From: Heloderma charlesbogerti
Taxonomy: Eukaryota > Chordata > Lepidosauria > Squamata > Helodermatidae
Length of the DNA stretch: 64,000 bases
Assembly: GCA_026122225.1 (NCBI GenBank)
Contig: JANEZZ010000297.1
Location: 124,001 to 188,000, forward strand
Reading direction: 5' to 3'
Shown: one piece after another, positions 21,227 to 32,294 of the stretch
Layout of the letters: each line of letters starts with the position of its first letter
How positions within the stretch are numbered: position 1 is the stretch's first letter
The notes under the pieces: model-generated
What the model was told of the DNA's origin: nothing
Databases searched by the model: none
What the model saw: only the letters and a program-made list of their open reading frames with translations
Program-made: the position numbers and the translations under genes

Positions 21227-21726
21227 AAATATTTACGTAAGCTATTACGGCAAAAACAAAAAAAGGAATGCAAATAGCACCCAGTACGCTATTTGCATTC
21301 CCCTTGTTTTCACCATAATAGCTTACGTAAATATTTACGTAGGCTAAAACGGCTAAAAATAGGGAACGCAAATGGCAGTCGCCGTAGCTGCCATTTGCGT
21401 ACGCTTTTTTTGGGAGGGGGTCTTGCCGTGATAGGCTACGTAAATACTTAGGTAGCCTATCATGGCCTCCACAGGGACGCAAAAGGCGTCCCTGCATTAG
21501 CCGTGATAGGCTACGTAAGTATTTATGTAGCCTATCAGGGCTATGATGAAGAAGCGAATTCACAAATCATCATGGACGGTAGCAGGTAAGTGCTCCTTTT
21601 CGTACAATTTTTGTGGGTTGGGGGGGTGGGGGCTTTGTTCCGCCATGGATTTCGGAGGGCCGAATGCACTGACATTCGGCCTCACCGAGATCCATGGCTG
21701 AATTCTCTGACACCCCTACTTTGCAT

Positions 21727-22713
21727 TGTTCATTTAAGAAGGCCTTCTTGTCTCTCCTTGCTATTCTCTGGGAATCTGCATTCAGTTGGGTATATCTTCC
21801 CCTTTCTCCCTTGCTTTTCACTTCCCTTCTTTCCTTAGCTACTTGTAAAGCCTCATCAGACAGCCCCTTTGCTTTCTTGCATTTCTTTTTCTTTGGGATG
21901 GATTTAGTTGCTGCCTCCTGAACAATGTTACAGACCTCCATCCAGAGTTCCTCAAGCACTCTGTCTATCAGGTCTAATCCCTTAAATCTATTCCTCACCT
22001 CCACTGTATATTCATAAGGGATACGATTTAGGTCATACCTGAATGGTTTACTGTTTTTCCCTACGTTCTTCAATTTCAGCTGAAATTTTGCAAGAAGCAG
22101 CTCATGATCTGAGCCACAGTCAGCTCCAGGTCTTGTTTTTACTGACTATAGAGCTTCTCCATCTTTGGCTGCAAAGGACATAATCAATCTGATTTCGATA
22201 TTGACCATCTGGTGATGTCCATGTGTAGAGTCTCCTCTTGTGCTGTTGGAAAAGAGTGTTTGCTATGATCAGCGTGTTCTCTTGGCAAAACTCTATTAGC
22301 CTTTGTCCTGCTTCATTTTGTACAGCAAGGCCATGCTTGCCTGTTATCCCGGTGATTTCTTCACTTCCTACTTTAGCATTCCAATCCCCTGTGATGAAGA
22401 GGACATCTTTTTTTGGTGTTCGTTCTAGAAGGTGTTGTAGATCTTCATAGAACCGATCAACCTCAGTTTCTTCAGCCTCAGTGGTTGGGGCATAGACTTG
22501 AATTACTGTGATGTTGAATGGATTGCCTTGGATTCGTACTGAGATCATTCTATTGTTTTTGAGATTGTATCCCAGCACTGCTTTTCTCACCCCTTTGTTG
22601 ACTATGAGTGCTACTCCATTTCTTCTAAGGGATTCTTGTCCACAGTAGTAGATATGATGGTCACCTGAATTAAATTTCCCCAAGCTTGTCCATTTTAGTT
22701 CACTGATTCCCAA
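21727..22713 (-). pseudogene. BovB LINE, endonuclease and linker part
   Basis: The minus-strand frame 22713-22120 is an AP-like endonuclease: ISVRIQGNPFNITVIQVYAP, FITGDWNAKVG and NQIDYVLCSQRW carry the expected active-site blocks. The frame from 22073 downward is the linker (NRIPYEYTVEVRNRFKGL, KKAFLNEQCK) that continues at 14693 after the insertion. Upstream of 22713 BovB similarity stops, so the copy is 5' truncated. A frameshift separates the two frames near 22100. Confidence 0.92.
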
Positions 22714-22719
22714 GATGTC

Positions 22720-23436
22720 TCTCTCTCACAACTCTCTCTAACAACACTTAAACCACCACCTCCAACTCAAACCAGCACTCTCTCTCTCACAATGAAATGA
22801 AAGCAGGCTGATCTCTCCAATATATCTGGTATCCTCTCCCCGCCCCCACCCTCACCATTGTCACTGATTGGAGACTGCTGGGTTACGTTCAGCCCTAATT
22901 TGGCAACTAGAGTTGCCATTCACCAAGCTCACTATTTCCCCCTTCTTTTCCACTCCCTCCCTCTGTTCTCCTCCTCCCCCCTTCCCTGATCTTTTGCAAG
23001 TTCATATATTGAGAGACAAGCTGTCTGGGAATGGCTTCACACACACACACACACACGCACATAATGGAAGAATATAGTTCTTCATATTCCCTGGTATGTT
23101 TATTCCTCATTTTGTCCATTCCCTGAGCATGCGCAGTGTGCTTTTTATTCAAACAAAGAGAAGCTTGCTGATCTTTCCCTTCATGCTGCATTTGTACAAG
23201 TGAAGTGTGACTGCTTCAGAAAGAACTTTCCATTATACTGTCTCTTTTCTTCATGAGTCTCATAACAGAAATATGGTGTAGTTCTTAAGGTCCAGCCCAA
23301 AGTCACCCAGTGAGATAACTAAAAGGAGGTTTGCTAATGAGCTGGATGTGGAAATACAAAGCTGAGCTGGGGGCAAGTGGGGTGCTGACATGTGCAGGAG
23401 TAAGTCACATTGAACGCAATAAGACTTACTTCTGAG
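22720..23436. other. Intergenic DNA with CT-rich and (CA)n stretches
   Basis: CT-rich sequence at about 22720-22790 and 22930-22995, and (CA)n at 23038-23056. No repeat family recognised apart from the TGAACGCAATAAGACTTACT piece of the palindromic MITE at 23410-23436, the target of the next hAT element. Confidence 0.5.
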
Positions 23437-24410
23437 TAGGGATGGCGGAGAATTTCTCCCTGAATCTTCGGGAGGCTGAGCGCCGAGGCATTCGGGCCCC
23501 CGAAAGTGTTGGGGAAATTCTCCGCCGGCCCCCTGCCCCTCCCCGGGATGGGACTTACGTTCAGCGAATGTCCCTCTCAGCCGCGGGTCCTGGCAGCAGT
23601 TCGGCGGCATTTTGTCGGGGGCGGGGGCAGCGGCCGGTCTCCCGACCGGCTGCCGCTGCCGCCATTACAAAATAAAGTAAGTAAAAACAAACAAACACAC
23701 ACCCATGATAGGCTACATGACGATTTACGTAGCCTATCACGGCTAGATTTCCAAAGTCAGCCGTGATAGGCTACGTAAATCGTCACGTAGCCTATCACGG
23801 GTGACTTTGGGGGGAAAAAAAAAAAGCACGTACGGAAATGGCAGCGGCCCATGGGCGCCGCCATTTGCGTTCCTTATTTTGGCACATCTAGTCTACGTAA
23901 AGATTTACGTAGACTACAGTGAAAATAAGGGAACGTTATTTGCGTTGCCCTTATTTTCGCCGTAGTCGACATAAATCTTTGCGTAGACTAGACGTGCCAA
24001 AATAAGGAACGCAAATGGCAGCGCCCATGGGCCGCCGCCATTTGCGTATGTGCTTTTTTTCCCCCAAAGACACCCGTGATAGGCTACGTGACGATTAACG
24101 TAGCCTATCACGGCTGACTTTGGAAATCTAGCCGTGATAGGCTACGTTAATCATTACGTAGCCTATCACGGGGGTTTTTTTGTTTGTTTGTTTTTTACTT
24201 TTTCTTTCACAGCCGGGGAGACGGGACGCTTCTCCCTGGCCTGAATTTCGGCCGGGCAAGGCGGGGAACCTCCCCCCCCGGCCCGAATTTCGGCCGGGCG
24301 AGGCAGGACGCCTCCCCCCCCTCGCCTGAACTTCGGGGGGAGAAGCGAAGCGCCTCCCCCCCACCGCGAATCACCCCTGCGAAAATGTAAGTGACTTTCG
24401 TACATCCCTA
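23437..24410. mobile_element. hAT-like multi-hairpin element, full length
   Basis: TAGGGATGGCGGAG ... CGTACATCCCTA, TSD CTTCTGAG (23429-23436) and CTTCTGAA (24411-24418), 974 bp. Four GATAGGCTACGT hairpins in two pairs bracket the CCCATGGGC-centred AAATGGC palindromes and the TCTACGTAAA centre near 23945. The left end has an outward GTAAGT on minus (about 23553) and the right end GTAAGT on plus (24387). Confidence 0.9.
24213..24386 (+). other. Exon-like cassette in hAT element right end
   Basis: TTTTTACTTTTTCTTTCACAG places an acceptor AG at 24211-24212; the GC-rich 174-bp segment ends GCGAAAAT before the GTAAGT donor at 24387. One frame ends GEAKRLPPTANHPCEN, the same C-terminal pattern as other cassettes. 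Confidence 0.45.
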
Positions 24411-24829
24411 CTTCTGAATAGACATGCACAGAGTTGGTTCTCCTCTCCATTTTAGCCTCAGAACATCAACAACAATGCTGGATGTGGAAATATAAAGCTT
24501 AGCAGGGAGAATAATACCTCATGCAAGGCTCCAGGACTGGCATGGTCATTTTAAAAGTTTTTTTCTTTCTTTCAAACAGCATTGCTTTAAACAAAGAGTG
24601 CATCTCTCAGGCACACCTAGGACAGCCTTGTTTTGGGAAGCCCATAGGAGGAGGAAGTGTTCTGGCTGCAAGTAAATGGAGACGAAGGATTTCAATTGAA
24701 AAAGAACACCCACAAACAAGGTGGTGAGCACAATTCATTTTTTTTTTAAAAAAAAACTTATGTATTTATTATTAGAATATACTACCTTGCATTTTTATTT
24801 ACGAAAATTTCGCGACTCTGTGAAGATGA

Positions 24830-24958
24830 CAAAAAAAAAGCCGCATGACTGCTAGCTCCACAGGACCTCGTGGTGCCGTTCCGCAGAGGATTCCACGCCA
24901 CGGACTGAAGGGAATTCGATCCCATTTCAGTCCGTGGTGGAATTCTCTGACATCCCTA
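24830..24958. mobile_element. hAT-like element, right-end fragment
   Basis: Ends AATTCTCTGACATCCCTA and contains the paired CCACGGACTGAA / TTCAGTCCGTGG hairpin typical of the family's terminal region. The left end is not found. Confidence 0.5.
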
Positions 24959-24959
24959 T

Positions 24960-25376
24960 ACTTAAGGAATTTGATCTTTGTGTATTATGAGGCAAACTGA
25001 TCTGATCCAAACACCTCCCAAACCAATGTGCAGATCAGAATGTAATGAACCTTTGGACTTTGCCCTTCTTTGAATTTTGTGAAGCTTTGCTCAGATAACG
25101 AAAAGGACCAAAGTGCACATTCTAATGTAAAACATGTTTAGAAAACTGTACATTTAATTAAACTAGAGTAGTGAAGTCAGAGTTTCTCAAATACCTTTTG
25201 TTCTGAGAAATATCTGAGATTTTTTTTCCTCACTGACCTAAAAAAGACCACTTTGAATTATTTTCTCCAAATACTACCCATTATTTTTGGTAGTGGCTGC
25301 CAGCACCCCCCATGCCCCCCCATTTTTTTTTTTTATCTTGAACAATGTTAGGTCCAAGGCATTGTGTAGGATGTAA

Positions 25377-25378
<2 letters not shown>
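24960..25378. other. AT-rich intergenic DNA
   Basis: No gene or repeat family recognised. Confidence 0.4.

Positions 25379-25433
<55 letters not shown>
25379..25433. repeat. (TA)n(CA)n microsatellite
   Basis: About 28 bp of (TA)n followed by about 24 bp of (CA)n. Confidence 0.95.
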
Positions 25434-25434
25434 T

Positions 25435-25745
25435 CACCCGATAGCTGAAGCTGTCTGGACAGTTCACAAAAATTAAAAACACAGAATGCAGCACAAAACA
25501 ATATAAAATATGAAAACTTAAAACCACAATATAACAGTACAACCAGAATAAAACCTAGCAGCAATGCAGAGATTTAAAATACAGGTTTCAAACACCAGAG
25601 CTAAAAGATTAGGAAGCTAAAATGCTAAAACACTGGGAGAATTAAAAGGCCTTCACCTGGCACCAGATGGCGTGCAAAGTAGGCACCAGGCGGACCTGTC
25701 TAAGGAGCTTGTTCCACAGCCAGGGTGCCAAAAGGCCCTCTTTGT
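25435..25745 (-). mobile_element. LINE-like 3' fragment
   Basis: On minus it ends with GTGAACTGTCCAGACAGCTTC preceded by the AGGGCCTTTTGGCACCCTGG ... AAGCTCCTTAGACAGGTCC segment, a LINE 3' end found widely in squamate DNA. Clade not certain (L2/CR1-like). Noncoding here. Confidence 0.5.
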
Positions 25746-25769
25746 TATTTTCCTCCATCCTCTTCCTTT

Positions 25770-27204
25770 GCAATCAACACACTCCAGGAAACAAAACTCT
25801 AGGCTAATACTACTTTATTGGTTAATGACTAGCTTCATTACAAATGCAAATTCTAGGAAACCTTCAAACTGCAAAATATCAGCTAACCTACACAACTACA
25901 AATATCAATAGAGGATCCTTTGTATCTTCTACTCTTAAGTGGAACTAGGGATGGACGAAAGTCCCTTACCTGATCCCGAAGCTTGCTTCGCGGTGGGGGG
26001 GAGGCGCTCCATCCCTCCCCGCCGAAATTCTGGCCGGGGGGCAGGCGCCCCGTCCCTCCAGCCGCGAAACCTCCTTTCCTGCCGGGACGCAAATGGCGGC
26101 GGCCATAGCCGCCGTCGTTTGCGTCCCTGCACTCGGCCATGTGATAGGCTACTTAAATGTTTACATAGCCTATCACGTCTGACTTTAAAAAAAAAAAAAG
26201 TGCGTACGCAAAAAGCTATTTGCGTTCCCCTTATTTTCGCCATAGTCTACGTAAATGTTTACGTAGACTACACGTGCCAAAATAAGGAGCGCAAATGGCG
26301 GTGCCCATGGGCACCGCCATTTGCGTATGCGCTTTTTTTCCCCCAAAGTCAGCTGTGATAGGCTACGTAAAGATTTACGTAGCCTATCACGGTGTTTTTT
26401 TAAAATCTAGCCATGATAGGATACATAAAGATTTACGTAGCCTATCACGGTGTTTTTTTAAAATCTAGCCGTGATAGGATACATAAATCTTTACGTAGCC
26501 TATCATGTTTGTTTGTTGTTGTTGTTTTTTTACTTGGAAATGGCGGCGGCAGCAGCCGGTCGGAAGACCGGCCGCCGCTGCCGCCGCCGCTGAACCGCTG
26601 CCGCACCGCCGCCGAACTGCCGCCGGAGCCGCCGCTGCCGCCGCCGCCAGGGACATTTGAACAAGGTAAGTCCCGTCCCGGGGGGGGGCGGGGGGCAGAC
26701 CATTTCTCCACCAATTTCGGGGGGCTGAATGCACTGGCATTCGGCCTCCCTGAGATTTGTGGAGAAATTCTCTGACATCCCTAAGTGGAACTTAGGAAAT
26801 TGCCAGCAGCCTAGGCAAGAACTTCCGAGCCAGACTAGCTTCGCAGGGATGCCCCTCCCATAGGGTGGCTCTCTCCTACGTTGGCTATCATGAGTGGCCA
26901 ACCTGGTGGAGCATCTTTGCTCTGCCCCTAATTTTTCTCGCTTCACTCTGTGATGGACTCTCGCATCCCTCAAGTCACTCCCTGGCCCCCACCTTCATCC
27001 TCTTCCTCCTCAATTTGCATTCTCATAGTGGTGGAATGGGAGAGCCATTCAGCCTGTGCCGTCTGTGTGTCAAGGTCCTGGGAAGAAAATCTCACCATAT
27101 CTGGGCTCACCGGAGAGTTTGCCTCCCTCTGTGCTGGCTGTTCCCATTCTGATTCTGAATCTGAACTACCAGACATCTCTACATTCTCAGATTCATTCCT
27201 GACA
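25770..27204 (-). mobile_element. LTR-like repeat interrupted by a hAT element
   Basis: On minus it begins TGTCAGGAATGAATCTGAG at 27204, encodes an acidic stretch (QIEEEEDEGGG), has the conserved GGGATGCGAGAGTC block, and an ACCAATAAAGTAG polyadenylation signal near 25820. It is collinear with 1457-2041. The hAT insertion 25946-26783 splits it; without this it is about 590 bp. Noncoding apart from the LTR-internal frame. Confidence 0.5.
25946..26783. mobile_element. hAT-like multi-hairpin element
   Basis: TAGGGATGGACGAAAG ... TCTCTGACATCCCTA, perfect TSD AGTGGAAC (25938-25945 and 26784-26791), 838 bp. Left: outward GGTAAGG on minus. Middle: GATAGGCTAC hairpins, a GTCTACGTAAATG hairpin, the CCCATGGGC-centred palindrome and three consecutive GATAGG hairpins with TTTTTTTAAAATCTAGCC spacers. 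Right: GAAATGGCGGCGGC, a CCGGTCGGAAGACCGG hairpin and AAGGTAAGT (about 26665). Nearly the same as 63265 onward. Confidence 0.9.
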
Positions 27205-27234
27205 CTCCTCCTGGTAGCCATCCACCTCATTTCC

Positions 27235-27620
27235 TTTGGTGGGGGCTCCTGGAGAAGGACCCCTGAGGATGATGTTAGGATCTGGACAGCCAGAGGAGGC
27301 GATCTTTCAGATAACCTGGTCCCAAGCTGTTTAGGGCTTTGAATGTTAATACCAGCACTTTGAATCAGGCCCAGAAATCTACTGACAGTCAGTGCTGCTG
27401 GAAAAGTACTGGTGTAATGTGATCTCATGGGCCAGTCCCTGTTAATAAACTTGCTGCCCTATTTTGGACTAACTGAAGTCTCCAGACCATTTTCAAAGGC
27501 AGCCCCATGTATAACACATTGTAGTAATCCAGACATGTGGTTATCAGAGCATGGATAACTGTAGCTAGGCTATATCTGTCCAGATAAGCACATATCTGGT
27601 ATATCAGCCTAAGCTGATAA
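27235..27620. mobile_element. Unclassified LINE-like interspersed repeat
   Basis: The block CCCAAGCTGTTTAGGGCTTT, the AAATCTACTGACAGTCAGTG segment and CATTGTAGTAATCCAGACAT form a retroelement fragment that I recall from many squamate loci but cannot assign to a clade. Confidence 0.45.
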
Positions 27621-28156
27621 AAAGTGATTTTAAAAACACAGTTGCCTCTTAGAGATGTATGATTAATTCATTTCAGTTCATTTTTTACCATAATTTACCC
27701 AGTTCTCACCTCCTGGATCCAAATGTGGACCTGGACACAATCTGCAGTCAAAACCTGTACATTCTCAAGCTTGCGATGTCAATCACAGAATAACAACATG
27801 AAGAGCATACATTTGAAAGACTTGCTGGGGAAAAAAAATTCATACTCTTGAAAGATGTGCATAAATACTCTAATCAATGAGATAAAATGTGTACATTTCA
27901 AAAATGTGCACAATTGATGCGTACATTTGGGGAAATGTGTGCAAAATTATACATAGATTTTCATGCAAAAAGAAAAGAATCACCATCTGATATAGATACA
28001 CTGTGTTGTGTATCTTCTTTCCTGGGGCATGGGGAGAAAGAATAAAAAGGGGGGCTTTCAGACTGAATGCAACATCTGTATTTTATTTGTTTCCTCTGAT
28101 TAGTCTGTATTGGTTTTATTAAAGGGTGTGGGGGGTGTATTTTATTGTTGGCCCTG
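27621..28156. other. Intergenic DNA with possible AT-rich hAT remnant
   Basis: A TAGAGATGTATG motif at 27648 and AAAATGTGCA-type words near 27850-27960 resemble the AT-rich hAT families, but no right end or TSD is present. Confidence 0.3.
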
Positions 28157-28500
28157 CTAATAAGATGAGAACATAGGAACAGCCATGCTGGAGCAGACCA
28201 ACATTTGGGGCCCCTGGGAAATCCATAAGCAAGTCATGAATGCAATAACACTCTTCTGCATGTCTTCCCCAATGACTGGCATTGAGAGGCATACTGCCTG
28301 TGAAACTGGAAGTAATAAATAGGAATCATGAGTAGTAGCCATTGATAGCCTTATCTTCCATGAATTCATCTAATCTCCTTTTAAAACCATCCAAATTGGT
28401 GGCCATCACTATATCCTGCAGCAAAAGCCAGTGGCTACAAGACAGAGAGGGTCTTTTTAATGGTAGCACCAAGCCTGCAAAATTCCCTTCACAGAGAAGC
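28157..28500 (-). mobile_element. L2/CR1-like LINE 3' end fragment
   Basis: On minus, the frame ending ...ATNLDGFKRRLDEFMEDKAINGYY is the LINE C-terminus and is followed by the 3' tail ending near AGCATGGCTGTTCCTATGTT. It is a second copy of the end of the LINE at 28556-31760. Confidence 0.7.
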
Positions 28501-30199
28501 TCACCTAGCACCTACCGTATGGTCCTTTCAGCACCAGGTGAACACAAGAGCATAGGAACTTAAGAAGAGCCCTGCTGGATCAGACCAAGGGTCTATCTAG
28601 TCCAGCATTCTGTTCACACAGTGGCCAACCAGCTGTCAACTGGGAACCCATAAGCAGGACACAAGTGCAACAGCACCCTCCCACCCATGTTCCCCAGCAA
28701 CTGGTGTACATAGGCTCACTGCCTCTGGTTCTGGAGGTAGCACCTAGTCATCAAGACTAGTAGCCATTGATAGCCTTTTCTTCCACTAATTTATCTAACC
28801 CACTTTTAAAGCCATCCAAATTGGTTGCAGTCACTACATCCTGCGGTAGTGAATTCCATAGTTTAACTATGCACTGTGTGAATAAGTACTTCCTTTTATC
28901 TGTCCTGAATCTTCCACCAATCAACATTGAACTGTCTACCACAACCCCAAGATCTCTTTCTTGGTCAGTCACCACTAGCTGAGATCCCATCAGGTTATAT
29001 TTGAAGTTGGGATTTTTTTGCCCCAACATGCATCACTTTACACTTGCCTACATTGAACTGCATTTGCCATTTAGATGCCTATTCTCAGTCTGGAGAGACC
29101 CTTTTCTTTCTAACCACCCTAAATAATTTGGTGTCATCGGCAAACTTGGCCACTTCACTGCTCACTCCTAATTCCAGTTCATTTATGAACAGGTTGAAAA
29201 GCATTGGTCCTAATACCCTGTAGGACCTCACTAATTACTTCCCTCCATTGGGAGAATTTACCATTTAGTCCTTCTCTCTCCTTTCTGTTCTTTAACCAGT
29301 TACTGATCCATAAGAGGACCTGTCCTCTTACTCCAAGACTGATATGTTTGCTCAGGAGTCTTTGGTGAGGGACTTTGTCAAAAGCCTTGAGCAAGTCCAA
29401 GTAAACAACGTCTACCAGATCACCCTGTCTACATGTTTATTGACACTCTCAAAGAACTCTAAAGGTTAGTGACACAGGACTTACCTTTGCAGAAGCCATG
29501 CTGATTCATTTTCAGCAGGGCTTTCCTTCTATATGCTTACTAATTTTGTGTTTAATAATGCTTGCAACCAATTTGCCTGGAATAGAGGTTAAGCTAACTG
29601 GCCTGTAATTTCCCAGAACCCCCGGATACTTTTATTTTTTTAAGGTGTTACATTGGCCATCTTCCAGTCCTCTGATACAGAGGCTTATCTTAGAGATAAG
29701 TTGCATATTTTGGTTAGAAGATCAACAATTTCATATTTGAATTATTTGACAATGCTAGGATGGATACCATCTGTGTCCAGTAATTTATTTGTTTCCAATT
29801 TATCAATAAGGTTGAGAACTTCATATTTTGTCACCCCTCTTTGCCTCAGTTCCTGAGGCTCCCTTCCTGAAAACATCAGTTCAAGCAAAGGAATCTGACC
29901 TATATGTCCTGCAGTGAAGACCGATGAAAAGAATTCATTCTGCTTCTCTGCAATCTCCTTGCCCTCCTTTAGTACTCCTTTAGCTGCAGTATCATCCAAT
30001 GGTCCAACTGCCTCCCTAGCTGGCTTCCTGTTTCTGATATATTTAAAGAATTCTACTGTTGGCCTTGATATGCTCTTGTTAGAGATATGGTCTTCAAAAT
30101 GCTTTTTGTGCATATCTTATTGTCTGCTTTCATCGCCTTTGTGCAAGCTTGTGCTCCCTTTTGTTTTCCTCACTTGGGCAAGACTTCCATTTTCTGAAG

Positions 30200-30318
30200 A
30201 CAGTGGGATGCTCCTGTGCTCATGACCTCATGGGTTCCTGGTCAACACCTGGTTGGCCAATGTGTAAACAGGATGCTGGACTAGATGAACCCTTGGTCTG
30301 ATCCAGCATGGCACTTCT
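30200..30318 (+). mobile_element. L2/CR1-like LINE 3' end nested in a LINE
   Basis: GGGATGCTCCTGTGCTCATG ... GGTCTGATCCAGCATGG is a plus-strand copy of the same 3' end carried by the surrounding minus-strand LINE. Confidence 0.6.
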
Positions 30319-30586
30319 AAGGAAGCATCTTTCTTTAATAGCATTCTTGACACTGCTCATTAACCATGCCAGTGACCTCTTGGACTTGGTGCTACCTTTC
30401 CTAACCTCTGGTATACATTTTAGCTGAGCTTCTATTGTTGTGGTTTGGGGTAACTTCCAAGCATTTTGAAGGGATTTAAGTCTCTTGACTCTACCTTTCA
30501 GCTTCTTTTCACCAGTTCCCTCATTTTAGAGAAGTTTCCTCCTTTGAAGTCAAATGTGACTGTGCTGGACTTCCTGGGCAATTTTC

Positions 30587-30587
<1 letters not shown>

Positions 30588-30628
<41 letters not shown>

Positions 30629-30652
30629 CACATACACGCACGCACGCACGCA
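30588..30652. repeat. (CA)n(TA)n(CGCA)n microsatellite
   Basis: (CA)n from about 30588, (TA)n to about 30629, then CGCA units to about 30652. Confidence 0.9.
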
Positions 30653-30709
30653 CACCAATGTGGTAGCACTTTGGTCACTGTTCCCATTTGGTTCAACAGT
30701 ACTCACATC

Positions 30710-31204
30710 TAGAGATGGTGCTGATGCCCAGCTGGGTCTGGGAGTTCATCGCCCCCCCTAACTGCACCCACCAAGCCTCTGGCCTCGCTCGCCCCTGCTC
30801 ATGCCCTCCTGGACATTCCCCACACTCACCGAGACCTATCTGCGAGTGTTTGCCTTGTCTTTTTCTTTTAACAGAAAAAGGAGGGCATTAAAAATGTGCA
30901 TATAGGCTGATCTATGCAATATTAGAGGTGTAAATGTCCCCTTTATACCTTTATTATTGCATATATAAACTTTTCCCAGCCCAAATTTGTTCATATTTAA
31001 ATATGCACATTTTTAATGACCTTTTTTCCTGTAAAAATAAGCTTGGCAGAATGGTGGGCACTCACAGACGGAATCCAGGGTGAGTGCGAGTGGCTCAGCG
31101 AGCTCATGGGGGCTCAAGCATGGGTCCGGGCGGGGGGCTCAAGTAGGGCAGTGCATCAGCAGGGGTCCATTGATACTGGATAGGGGTGGGTTTGTCCATC
31201 CCTA
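30710..31204. mobile_element. hAT-like element with AT-rich core
   Basis: TAGAGATGGTGCTGATG ... CCATCCCTA, perfect TSD CTCACATC (30702-30709 and 31205-31212), 495 bp. GC-rich arms surround a core with paired AAAAAGG...CCTTTTTT and AATGTGCATAT words. Same architecture as 9701-10243. Inserted in the LINE. Confidence 0.85.
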
Positions 31205-31760
31205 CTCACATCTCATACTAAGTCTTGGACAGCACCACTTAGGATTAAATCCAGGGCCACCTCCTCTCTGGTTGGTTCCATGACCAACTGTTCTAGGGCA
31301 CAGTCATTTACAGCATCGAGAAATTTAACCTCTTTGTCGTGACTGGAACATGCATGTATTCAGTCAATGTGGGGGTAATTGAAGTCACCCATTAATACAA
31401 CACTTCCTCATTCGGAAGCCTCCCTGGTTTCGTTTTCCATCTCAGGTCACCCTGAGCATTCTGGTCTGGGGGCCAATAGCATGTTCCTAGCACTAAATTA
31501 GTTCTGGAGTCTACTATTGTCACCCACAGTGCTTCTGCTGAAGAATCTACCTCTTTTAGGCATTCTAGTCTGCTTGACACTATGCCCTCTTTGATGTATA
31601 GAGCAGCACCTCCTCAAGTATGCCTTTCCCTGTCCTTCCTGTAGAGTTTATATCTAGAGATGACCATATACCACTGGATCTCTCCATTCCACCAGGTTTC
31701 TGTAATGCCCACTATCCAGGTTCTCCTTTAAAAGTAAGCACTCCAACTCTCCTATTTTGG

Positions 31761-32294
31761 CTCAGGAGCTTCTAGCTCTTGCATAGAGACACTTATGTTC
31801 CTCCTCAGATGTTTCTGGCATGTGCATCTTTTCCTATGGACCTTTGGCCATTTTTTTTTTAATTTTCCCAGGCATTTGGGGGTTGTTGTTACTGTTGAGT
31901 GCTTTTAGAGCTGTTCTATCCCCCATTGCTGGTTTTACTTTGATTTTATCCTGTGATGTTTTTTCTTTTTGTTGGTTTACCTTCACCTTTTATTTTATGT
32001 TTCTAATCTGTTTGTATACCATCCAGTGAGCTATGGTTATTCTGTGGTTTACAAAGGGATGTGTGGGTGTGTGTCTCCACCATATGCATCTACATTCTTT
32101 TCACTGTTGGAGCATATGACATCACTGCCAATTTTATATGTAGAACTGCATACCAATCCATTTCTCCTACAACTGTGCTTAGAATTCTCACAACCCCCCC
32201 TTCCAGGTATATTTAAGTAGCATGGGTGCTTCTGAGGGTACACTTATCACTGGAAACATCATTCCCTCTCCAATTTTTCATCCACGGTCATAGG
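31761..32294. other. Intergenic DNA, possible LINE tail
   Basis: The stretch 31985-32060 (TATACCATCCAGTGAGCTATGG) looks like the 3' untranslated end of a LINE in plus orientation; the remainder is unrecognised. Confidence 0.35.

Larger units (their letters stand above)
14722..21718. mobile_element. hAT-like element expanded to 7 kb by a nested DIRS-like insertion
   Basis: TAGGGATGTACGAAAG at left and GACACCCCTA at right, with a perfect TSD CTTTGCAT (14714-14721 and 21719-21726) inside the BovB reading frame. Its own sequence is 14722-14991 plus 21227-21718, about 762 bp: an outward donor-like end (GGTAAAT on minus), an AAATGGCAG palindrome, a split GCCTACGTAA/ATATTTACGTA hairpin, a GCTATTACGG hairpin and two GATAGGCTACGTAA hairpins. 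The 6.2-kb interior is a later DIRS-like insertion into a hairpin loop. Confidence 0.9.
28556..31760 (-). pseudogene. L2/CR1-like LINE, endonuclease to 3' end, decayed
   Basis: In minus-strand order: endonuclease piece near 31580-31392 (SAEALWVTIVDSRTN, GTCYWPPDQN), linker and RT start at 30113-29742 (KYIRNRKPAREAVGPLDD, GIHPSIVK), RT palm piece 29400-29179 (LKAFDKVPHQRLLSKHI, WREVISEVLQGI), and C-terminus 29029-28757 (DQERDLGVVVDSSM, KLWNSLPQDVVTATNL), then a 3' tail ending near 28556. The YADD-like segment is missing or unreadable. Frames are broken by stops and deletions. A hAT element (30710-31204) and a short inverted LINE end near 30200-30318 interrupt it. Confidence 0.85.

Noticed and set aside
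26970..27428. A 152-codon acidic minus-strand frame as a host exon
   Set aside because: It spans the boundary of an LTR-like repeat and an unclassified LINE-like fragment, and a decayed parallel exists at 1757-2053.
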